From Pseudomonadota bacterium (GTDB lineage: Bacteria; Pseudomonadota; Gammaproteobacteria; Burkholderiales; Thiobacillaceae), in assembly GCA_030836725.1 (NCBI GenBank), contig JAUPLV010000031.1, forward strand, positions 1 to 16,837: 16,837 bases of DNA, in the 5' to 3' direction. The first letter of the stretch is position 1. Each line of letters opens with the position of its first letter. The notes under the pieces are model-generated. The model was given only the letters and a program-made list of their open reading frames with translations, made no database searches and was not told the DNA's origin. The translations under genes were made by a program, and so were the position numbers. Of this stretch, positions 6,877 through 13,002 are shown piece after piece.

Positions 6877-8307
6877 ATGAACCTGGACAAGTTCGAACAG
6901 GTGTCGGAGGTCGAGTGGCGGATCGCGCCTTTCGGAAAGATGCGCGTGCCGGCGGTGATCTATGCCGACCAGGCCCTGATCCGGGAAATGGATGACAAGG
7001 TTTATGAACAGCTGACCAACGTCGCCACCCTGCCGGGCATCGTCCAGGCCGCCTATGCCATGCCCGACGCGCACTGGGGTTATGGCTTCCCGATCGGCGG
7101 CGTGGCGGCGTTCGATCCGGACGAGGGCGGCGTGGTGTCGGCCGGCGGGGTGGGCTTCGACATTTCATGCGGCGTGCGCACCCTGCACACCGGGTTGACG
7201 GCGAACGAGATCGCGCCGCTCAAGCAGCGTCTGGCCGACCGCCTGTTCGCCCACATTCCGGCCGGAGTCGGCAGCACCGGCCAGTTGCGTCTGAACGCCG
7301 GCGAGATGGACGCGATGCTGCGCGGCGGCGCCCGCTGGGCGGTCGAGCATGGTTACGGAACCGAGGCCGACCTCGACCGCATCGAGGAACACGGCTGCAT
7401 GGCGGGTGCCGATCCGGACCAGGTCTCGGATCAGGCCAAGCGCCGGCAGCGCGACGAGATCGGCACTCTGGGTTCCGGCAACCATTACCTCGAACTGCAG
7501 GAAATCGTCGATATCTACGACAGCAAGGCGGCCGAGCGTTTCCGGCTGCGTCAGGGCGAGGTGCTGGTCAGCATCCATTGCGGGTCGCGCGGGCTGGGGC
7601 ACCAGATTGGCACCGAGTTTCTCCGGCAGATGGTGATCGCCGCCCCCGGCTACGGCATCCAGTTGCCCGACCGCGAACTGGCCTGCGCGCCGATCCAGTC
7701 CGCGCTCGGCCAGGCCTACCTGGGCGCCATGCGCGCGGCCATCAACTGCGCCCTGGCCAACCGCCAGGTCATCACCCACCTCACCCGCAAGGTGTTTTCC
7801 GACGTGCTGCCGGGCGCCCATCTCAGCCTGATCTACGACGTGTCGCACAACACCTGCAAACTTGAATCGCACAGGGTCGACGGCCAGTCACGCCGCTTGT
7901 ACGTGCATCGCAAGGGGGCGACGCGTGCCTTCGGTCCCGGCCATCCAGCACTGCCCGGCGATTTGCGCGACATCGGCCAGCCGGTGCTGATCGGCGGCAG
8001 TATGGGCACCGCGTCCTACGTTCTTGTCGGCGCCGGGGAAGGCGGGGCGCGCGCCTTCAGCTCGGCCTGCCATGGCGCCGGGCGTTCCATGAGCCGCCAT
8101 CAGGCCAGCCGCCAATGGCAGGGCCGGGCGCTGGTGGACGAGCTTGCGAGCCAGGGCATCCTGATCCGCAGCCCATCGCTGCGCGGCGTCGCGGAAGAGG
8201 CGCCCGGCGCCTACAAGGACGTCAGCGCGGTGGTGGAAGCGGCAGACCGGGCCGGACTGGCGCGCAAGGTGGCCAGGCTGAAACCGCTGGTCTGCATCAA
8301 GGGATGA
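6877..8307 (+). CDS. rtcB: RNA-splicing ligase RtcB
   Basis: GTP-dependent ligase that joins RNA 2',3'-cyclic phosphate or 3'-phosphate ends to 5'-hydroxyl ends, acting in RNA repair. The 476-residue product has all hallmarks: 'MPDAHWGYGFPIGGV', the metal-binding Cys98 in 'GGVGFDISCGVRTL', 'LGSGNHYLE', 'SIHCGSRGLGH', 'YDVSHNTCK', 'GSMGTASYVLVG', and the guanylylated His399 in 'SACHGAGRSMSRH'. The length and 'PGHPALPGDL' motif match the archaeal/bacterial RtcB group that works with archease. The gene follows archease after a single base. Neither rtcA nor the sigma-54 activator rtcR is present in this window, so regulation may differ from the E. coli rtcBA operon. The start ATG directly after the archease stop gives the expected N-terminus. 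Confidence 0.97.
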   Translation: MNLDKFEQVSEVEWRIAPFGKMRVPAVIYADQALIREMDDKVYEQLTNVATLPGIVQAAYAMPDAHWGYGFPIGGVAAFDPDEGGVVSAGGVGFDISCGVRTLHTGLTANEIAPLKQRLADRLFAHIPAGVGSTGQLRLNAGEMDAMLRGGARWAVEHGYGTEADLDRIEEHGCMAGADPDQVSDQAKRRQRDEIGTLGSGNHYLELQEIVDIYDSKAAERFRLRQGEVLVSIHCGSRGLGHQIGTEFLRQMVIAAPGYGIQLPDRELACAPIQSALGQAYLGAMRAAINCALANRQVITHLTRKVFSDVLPGAHLSLIYDVSHNTCKLESHRVDGQSRRLYVHRKGATRAFGPGHPALPGDLRDIGQPVLIGGSMGTASYVLVGAGEGGARAFSSACHGAGRSMSRHQASRQWQGRALVDELASQGILIRSPSLRGVAEEAPGAYKDVSAVVEAADRAGLARKVARLKPLVCIKG

Positions 8308-8379
8308 ACGGGGCAGGGGCGGCTCAGCGTATGCCGCGTCGCGTCGCTTTTTAATGACGTTAAATCAGTGCTTGTCTAA

Positions 8380-10013
8380 GGCCGCGCCCTGGCGAAGGCC
8401 TTGTGGCAGAACCTCAAGGGCGAGAACCGGCGCGGCGCCAGCACCCTGACCATGCAGCTGGCCGGCTTTCTGCAGCCCGAACTGGCGTCCGGCGCGCGCA
8501 AGGGCGTGTGGGGCAAGGTGCGGCAGATGGCCGCGGCGTGGCGACTGGTACACCGCCTGAGCAAAGCCAGATACTGGAGGCCTATCTCAACCTGGCGCCG
8601 TTTCGCGGTGAAGCGCGCGGGGTGGCTGCCGGAAGCGACGGCTGTGTGCGCTTGCAGCGACGGTTTGCGCGGATTCTGCCGGCACGGGCGGAACTGCCGG
8701 CGACTGACTTCGCCCCGCACCTCGCTGCGCGTTTGACGCTTCGCCCCGGCGAGCGCATTCGCACCACGCTCGACCTTGCGTTGCAGCGCCGCGCCGAGGC
8801 CGTTCTCGAATCGCAGTTGTCGCAGCTGGCAGGCGCCGACGTCGAGGACGGCGCCGTGCTGGTGCTCGACAACGCCAGCGGCGAGGTGCTGGCCTACGTT
8901 GGCAGCCGCCGCCAGGCGCGCCAGCACCATGTCGACGGCGTGCAGGCGTTGCGGCAAGCAGGATCGACGCTGAAGCCGTTTCTGTATGCGCTGGCGATCG
9001 AGCGGCAGTGGCTGACCGCCGCATCCACCCTGGACGACAGCCCGGTGGCGATCGACACGCCGAGCGGGCAATACATGCCGCAAAACTACGACTATCGTTA
9101 CAAAGGCCATGTCAGCGTGCGCGGCGCGCTCGCCGGAAGTCTCGATGTGCCGGCGGTGCGCACCCTGCCGCTGGGCGGCATCGAACCGTTTCACGAACGC
9201 CTGCTTCAACTCGGTCAGCCGCTGCAGGAAGACGCCCTGTTCTACGGCTACGCGCTGGCGCTGGGTTCGCCCGAAGTCAGCCTGTGGTCGCTGACCAATG
9301 CCTACCGCACCTTGGCCAATGGCGGACGCCATTCCGGGGCGCGGCTGTTGCCGGGCGCGCCGGAAAAGCCTGAAGCGGTTTTCGACGCCGCCGCCAGTTT
9401 CATCGTCGCCGACATCCTTGCCGACCGTGCCGCCCGCAGCGTCACATTCGGGCTCGAAAATCCGCTCGCCACGCCGTTCTGGAGCGCCGTCAAAACCGGC
9501 ACCAGCAAGGATATGCGCGACAACTGGTGCATCGGGTTTTCGTCGCGCTTCACGGTTGGCGTGTGGGTGGGCAATTTCGACGGCCGGCCGATGCGCGGCG
9601 TCTCCGGCGTTACCGGCGCGGCGCCCGTATGGCTTGAAATCATGCAGGCATTGCCCGCGTCCGCCGCCGCGCCGTCGTCGCCCGTGGGCGTGGTGCATGA
9701 CGGAGCGGAATAGTTCATCGCGGGCACCGAGCCGCAGCGCCCCTCAACCGTATCGGCCGTGCAGCAGGCGCGCATCGTCTACCCCGCCCACGGCATGATC
9801 CTCGCCCTCGATCCGGATATCCCCGCCGCCATGCAGCGGGTGTATTTGCAGGCCGAAGCGGGTCGCGGTCTGGCGTTTGTCATCAACGGGGTGCGGCTGG
9901 GCAGTGCCGACCATCCGCTGGCGTGGACGCCCCGGCCAGGGCAGCATCGGTTGCAGCTGGTGACGGGAGCCGGTGGGGTGGTGCGGGAAATCGGGTTTCA
10001 GGTCAGGGGATGA
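8380..10013 (+). pseudogene. pbpC: Penicillin-binding protein 1C remnant (multiply disrupted)
   Basis: PbpC joins a glycosyltransferase (GT51) domain, a transpeptidase domain and a C-terminal BiPBP_C domain. Here homology starts abruptly near 8380, mid-GT51 ('ALWQNLKGENRRGASTLTMQLA'); the signal anchor and the GT51 region with the catalytic Glu are missing. At about 8567 one base is lost: 'LSKA' is in frame 1 and 'QILEAYLNLAPFRGE' continues in frame 3. About 30 residues then separate this from 'FAPHLAARL', much shorter than expected, so an internal deletion is likely. The transpeptidase part keeps SxxK ('GSTLKPF', Ser codon 8964) and 'KTGTS' (Lys codon 9492), but the SxN motif reads Ser-Leu-Asp (9138-9146). 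A TAG at 9711-9713, plausibly from TGG, separates the BiPBP_C domain (9714-10013), which stays open in the same frame. No full-length product is possible. Confidence 0.88.
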
Positions 10014-10180
10014 TGCCTGAGCCCCGGCACTTGGGATGAGGGGCTCTGGAATCGAAGCAAGGCGCGAGACGCTTTGGGTTGGGCGTACTCCGTACGCGGA
10101 TTAATGCCTGAAAGTGTGTGGCGAGCATCCGACGCGCGACAAATCGATTGATGATCTCTGGCCAAATCAGCTTGGCCGCA
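10014..10180. repeat. Hairpin-rich spacer, possible dispersed repeat element
   Basis: The region between the pbpC remnant and the convergent 249-aa gene contains three perfect inverted repeats. GAGCCCC/GGGGCTC lies at 10019-10025 and 10040-10046. GCGTAC/GTACGC lies at 10083-10088 and 10092-10097 with a 3-nt loop. GGCCAA/TTGGCC lies at 10160-10165 and 10172-10177 and spans the stop codon of the minus-strand gene. None has a proper T tract, so they are not classical terminators. The minus-strand frame stays open through most of the spacer without a start signal. This pattern resembles REP/MITE-like intergenic elements, but no second copy occurs in the window, so repeat status is inferred. Confidence 0.35.
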
Positions 10181-10916
10181 TCCACACCCCAATGCTTCCG
10201 CCCCCTGCAATTTCAAGAAAGCGGATCAGCTCCCGATAGCCGGGCCAGCATGGTTCGCGGTATAGCTTTCGTTCAAACCATCCACCGTAAAGAAGCAGTC
10301 GTGGTGCTCCGGCAGGATTACCCAATACAGATCGTGCAAGGATGCGTTCGGGATCAGTGAAGTCGGTGTAATTTCCGCCGAATCCATGCCCCGGCTGGAT
10401 AATTGCAATGGCCCTCGGGGCGAGTTTGTTGGCCACATAGAGCGCCTGAAACGCCGCCGCGCCATCAGCGCAAAGATATAGCAGGCTGAACCTTTCAGGG
10501 CCGTGACTCGGGGGCATGTCAGCAAGCCTCTGCAAGACGACCCATAAGCAGAACGGCGCCTTGCAATCGCTGGCTTTCGGCCTGCCCTCGTACAGCGATG
10601 GCGGAATCGGGCGCCAGCCATGAGGTGCCAGTTCCTGCTCCGTCACCTCACGTTCAGCCAGAATCTCATAGCCGCGAAATCCTTCGTCATGAAGTGCCCG
10701 ATCAAACTCGTCACGCTCATGCCCGTAGTCGGCATAAATGAAGCTATGGATATTGCCGGCCAGATGCCTGATTGGATTGCCGTCGAATCCAGATGCCGGG
10801 TAATACAACGAATCCCTGAGTAGCCTGCGAAGCGGGAATGTCTGGTTTTGGATGGTGGCCGTGGTGAGGTTGCGTAGCCATTCCGGTTCATTTCTTGCAC
10901 TCAGTAGGTCAATCAT
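10167..10916 (-). CDS. Conserved-looking hypothetical protein, 249 aa
   Basis: I do not recognise this protein. It is soluble, with no signal peptide or membrane segment. The N-terminal half has a 'RRLLRDSLYYPASGFDGNPIR' region and an acidic/aromatic 'SFIYADYGHERDEFD'. The centre has 'GWRPIPPSLYEGRP'. The C-terminal half looks like an alpha/beta unit: 'FSLLYLCADGAAAFQALYV' (strand-helix), 'APRAIAIIQPGHGFGGNYTDF' (strand, Gly-rich loop), and 'GAPRLLLYGGWFERKLY' (strand). The many Gly, Pro, His and Asp residues in loops suggest a structured, possibly enzymatic domain. The start is supported by GGAG ten bases before the ATG. It is the last of three same-strand genes, 93 bp after the 304-aa gene. 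It looks less G+C-rich than the flanking core genes, consistent with acquisition. Confidence 0.7.
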   Translation of the reverse strand: MIDLLSARNEPEWLRNLTTATIQNQTFPLRRLLRDSLYYPASGFDGNPIRHLAGNIHSFIYADYGHERDEFDRALHDEGFRGYEILAEREVTEQELAPHGWRPIPPSLYEGRPKASDCKAPFCLWVVLQRLADMPPSHGPERFSLLYLCADGAAAFQALYVANKLAPRAIAIIQPGHGFGGNYTDFTDPERILARSVLGNPAGAPRLLLYGGWFERKLYREPCWPGYRELIRFLEIAGGGSIGVWMRPS

Positions 10917-10937
10917 CCACCACTCTCCATTTGTATT

Positions 10938-10981
10938 TGGGGATCGCGAATCTTTCGAAATCGTGAATGGATCAGATCCCC
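10938..10981 (-). other. Inverted repeat GGGGATC/GATCCCC between two unknown genes
   Basis: In the 93-bp gap between the 304-aa and 249-aa minus-strand genes, GGGGATC (10939-10945) pairs with GATCCCC (10975-10981) around a 29-nt loop. The loop itself has the self-complementary TTTCGAAA (10953-10960). This could form a stem in the intercistronic RNA or be a binding site controlling the last gene. Confidence 0.3.
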
Positions 10982-10988
10982 AGTCATA

Positions 10989-11040
10989 AATCCAGGCCGT
11001 CAGCCGTCATCAGCAATCCAGGTCATCGGCCGTTATCAGC
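10989..11040. repeat. 26-bp imperfect tandem duplication across the stop codon of the 304-aa gene
   Basis: Two adjacent 26-base units (10989-11014 and 11015-11040) match at 22 of 26 positions. On the minus strand the upstream unit encodes 'LITADDLD' just before the TGA. The downstream unit, read in a different frame, would encode 'LMTADGLDL' followed by its own TGA (10984-10986). The duplication therefore copied the gene's C-terminal codons, and because 26 is not a multiple of three the frame now closes early. Confidence 0.75.
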
Positions 11041-11924
11041 CCGACAGGCTTCACGCACGTCAATCCAAGCGCGAAGGCTACCTCGATGGCGGGTTCAAGC
11101 GATTCCAACCGGCTCATCTTCTCCTCATAGGGTGCAGATGACTGCAAGACATAATCGAGGATTTCACTGAACACATCGATTTTAAATGTGCCGTTCAAAA
11201 CCGACTGGGTTGTTGAAATGTATTTGGGGGAGTCGGGGTATGCGACGCTGCGCATACGCCACATTGTTTCAATCATTTGCTGGCGATGCCGCGCGCATTC
11301 GACAACAACGTGTCCGGTAAAAACGGGTTCGGCACTCACCCTGCGGATGTCATCGTCGGTGGCGTGCGGTTGAATCAGCGCCGTCAGGGAGCAGGTTCCG
11401 GCTTCGAGGACTTCCTTTGGAGGTGTCATCGCCGAATCGCGGGTTACCTGTAGCGCCGGGTTCAGGCAATTGTTGTCCACCAGAACAATTTCATCGCCCA
11501 GTCGTTCGTCCCTGAACAAGTTCGACCCCATCCTGCATGCAAATGCCAGGCAGCCGAACCGTGCGCGATAATCGGCCGTTGACATCCATGAATAATGGAA
11601 TGGCTCCGTATCCTGGGTGCGGGTGCGTACGGTCACCTCGCCCGATGCATGAACCAGGTGATCCATGCCTGCGTGCGGGTCGATGTAGAAATAAAAATCC
11701 CCACCGGGTGGAATAAGCGGAAGGTGTTTGTACCAACTTCGGGCACTGGCAACATAGCCCGCAAAAGCCACGATCTGGCCGTTGGTCGGGGGCGCGATAT
11801 CGCTTATCAAATTGCGATAGGCATCGATGTCCATTTTGGGCGTATCGACGCCGGCCAGGCGCGAAAGCATTATCTCGTCCAGTAAGTCGTCAGCATCGCC
11901 AGGAAAATCGTCCTGCTCACTCAT
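11010..11924 (-). CDS. Hypothetical protein, 304 aa, acidic N-terminus
   Basis: I do not recognise a named family. The product is soluble, without a signal peptide. It begins with an acidic segment ('SEQDDFPGDADDLLDEIM') and continues with a mixed alpha/beta body. Notable stretches are 'GQIVAFAGYVASARSWYKHL', 'PPGGDFYFYIDPHAGMDHL', 'LGDEIVLVDNNCLNP', 'EAGTCSLTALIQPHATDDD' and 'FTGHVVVECARHRQQMIETM'. It ends 'KPVGLITADDLDC'. The start ATG at 11924 has an excellent AAGGAG about seven bases upstream. It lies 37 bp after the metallophosphoesterase gene, so the two are likely co-transcribed. Its stop codon falls inside the 26-bp tandem duplication, which has altered or shortened the C-terminus by a residue or so. 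A partner or substrate protein for the neighbouring phosphatase is possible but unproven. Confidence 0.72.
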   Translation of the reverse strand: MSEQDDFPGDADDLLDEIMLSRLAGVDTPKMDIDAYRNLISDIAPPTNGQIVAFAGYVASARSWYKHLPLIPPGGDFYFYIDPHAGMDHLVHASGEVTVRTRTQDTEPFHYSWMSTADYRARFGCLAFACRMGSNLFRDERLGDEIVLVDNNCLNPALQVTRDSAMTPPKEVLEAGTCSLTALIQPHATDDDIRRVSAEPVFTGHVVVECARHRQQMIETMWRMRSVAYPDSPKYISTTQSVLNGTFKIDVFSEILDYVLQSSAPYEEKMSRLESLEPAIEVAFALGLTCVKPVGLITADDLDC

Positions 11925-11961
11925 TCAATACTCCTTTGCTCGTGAAGATTGGGGGAACGAC

Positions 11962-12819
11962 TTATGCGCTTAGCAGGCTGCGAACTTCGACAACATTCAC
12001 GCTGCCATAAGATGCGCGAAGCTGCCGCTGCTGGTGGATGCTGTGCAGCGTCAGTCCGAATCCTCCCTCCTCGAGCGATCGGTAAGCCCCGGTATCCAGG
12101 CATACGTGCGAGAGGTAGCTGCGCACCCACATATCGATCGTGTGGCCGCAATAGGTTGTCGACAGCCCCGGCTGCATGGCCGGCAGAGCCGGACTGGCAA
12201 GCATCATCATCAGGGTTCGCCCCCACACCAGCCGCTCCTGGGTGAGCGCATCGATCTTCCCGCCCGCGACCCAGCCATCGATATCGGCATCGAGCCAGAC
12301 CTTCTGTCGGCTCTTGCGGTAATCGGGATGCACTAGTTCGGCATGCAGCACGTGGAACCGGTCCTGGCCCTCACCCACCACCCATACCAAGGGCAGGGTC
12401 CCGATTTTTTCCAGAAGCCGGTCGAACATCGGCGACATGCGCGCCTCGTTCGCCTGGTAGCACGAAGCGATCCACTCGCCACCGTTGAGCCACATGTCGC
12501 TTCTCGTCACTTGAGCCCAGTCATCAAGCCCGCCCCCTGAGAGATAGGACTCGAAATACTCCAGAAGCATGGACTCATGGTTTCCCTTTACGGCATGGAA
12601 CCACGGCGCCTCCAGAAACGACATGCACCTGAGTGAATCGGGACCGCGATCCACCAGATCACCGACAGAGAACAGTCGATCACAGGCGGGATCGAACCGA
12701 ACAGCGTCGAGCAGACGATCAAGCAGGTCAAAACAGCCGTGCAGATCGCCCACGACGAAGTCCCTGCCGTTACTGTTGGACGGCAAGGCACGAACGTGCG
12801 GAAGAGATTCGATGTTCAT
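11962..12819 (-). CDS. Metallophosphoesterase, lambda-phosphatase/PrpA-like Ser/Thr protein phosphatase
   Basis: A calcineurin-like two-metal phosphoesterase of 285 residues. The canonical motifs are in order: 'VVGDLHGC' with Asp25 and His27, 'VGDLVDRGPDS' with Asp54 and Arg58, 'VKGNHES' with Asn80 and His81, then 'LHAEL' and 'YCGHT' supplying the distal His ligands. The spacing matches lambda phosphatase and PrpA/PrpB, which dephosphorylate Ser/Thr/Tyr phosphoproteins; other members act on nucleotides such as Ap4A. The insert between 'GNHE' and the distal histidines (about residues 85-160) contains 'WLNGGEW', typical of the PrpA type. It is first of three minus-strand genes and is transcribed away from the PDZ/FtsZ-like cluster. 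No Shine-Dalgarno is seen; an inverted repeat (12825-12839) lies directly before the start codon. Confidence 0.88.
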   Translation of the reverse strand: MNIESLPHVRALPSNSNGRDFVVGDLHGCFDLLDRLLDAVRFDPACDRLFSVGDLVDRGPDSLRCMSFLEAPWFHAVKGNHESMLLEYFESYLSGGGLDDWAQVTRSDMWLNGGEWIASCYQANEARMSPMFDRLLEKIGTLPLVWVVGEGQDRFHVLHAELVHPDYRKSRQKVWLDADIDGWVAGGKIDALTQERLVWGRTLMMMLASPALPAMQPGLSTTYCGHTIDMWVRSYLSHVCLDTGAYRSLEEGGFGLTLHSIHQQRQLRASYGSVNVVEVRSLLSA

Positions 12820-12824
12820 GTAGA

Positions 12825-12839
12825 CAGCGTAGAACGCTG
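12825..12839 (-). promoter_or_regulatory. Inverted repeat directly upstream of the metallophosphoesterase start
   Basis: CAGCGT and ACGCTG (12825-12830 and 12834-12839) form a perfect 6-bp hairpin with a 3-nt loop, ending five bases before the ATG. It occupies the place where a ribosome binding site is expected, and no purine-rich site is otherwise present. It could be an operator or a translation-controlling hairpin. Confidence 0.35.
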
Positions 12840-12840
12840 C

Positions 12841-12950
12841 TCGACAATATGAGTCAACGCCGGTTCAAAATCAGGCCAGAAATTATTTCCTGCAGCCAGC
12901 CCAAAGCCACTTCTTCTCACCACGCCAACCCCGTTGTCACATATTGTCGA
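12841..12950. promoter_or_regulatory. 11-bp inverted repeat pair in the divergent intergenic region
   Basis: TCGACAATATG (12841-12851) recurs as its exact reverse complement CATATTGTCGA (12940-12950). The two lie 88 bp apart in the 183-bp region between the divergent phosphatase and PDZ-protein genes. Each copy lies near the expected promoter of one gene: a TTGACT hexamer precedes the left copy on the minus strand, and TTGTCA (12934-12939) precedes the right copy on the plus strand. I could not find convincing -10 elements at proper spacing. Paired identical sites facing outward suit one regulator controlling both directions. Confidence 0.45.
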
Positions 12951-13002
12951 TCCGGGATGTTGAATAGGGTCTTCGTCCAAGATCACCCAAGGGAAGATCC
13001 AT

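Noticed and set aside
7165..7872. 235-codon minus-strand frame inside rtcB
   Set aside because: Antisense shadow of a fully intact rtcB.
8330..8375. Terminator after rtcB ending in a short T run
   Set aside because: A run of five T follows a G+C-rich stretch, but I find only a 4-bp imperfect stem; too weak to call.
8376..9698. 440-codon minus-strand open frame opposite the pbpC remnant
   Set aside because: I considered it because the plus-strand gene is broken, but the plus strand keeps clear PbpC motifs and the minus product has shadow-like composition with no motif or ribosome binding site.
8403..9713. Intact 436-aa PbpC-like CDS
   Set aside because: The first 50 or so codons are out of frame relative to PbpC; the true GT51 fragment lies in another frame and the gene lacks its 5' part, so this is a pseudogene segment, not a functional start.
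10014..10166. Integron attC site or small RNA gene
   Set aside because: Inverted repeats are present, but the attC core sites (GTTRRRY/RYYYAAC) are not recognisable and there is no integrase or promoter evidence.
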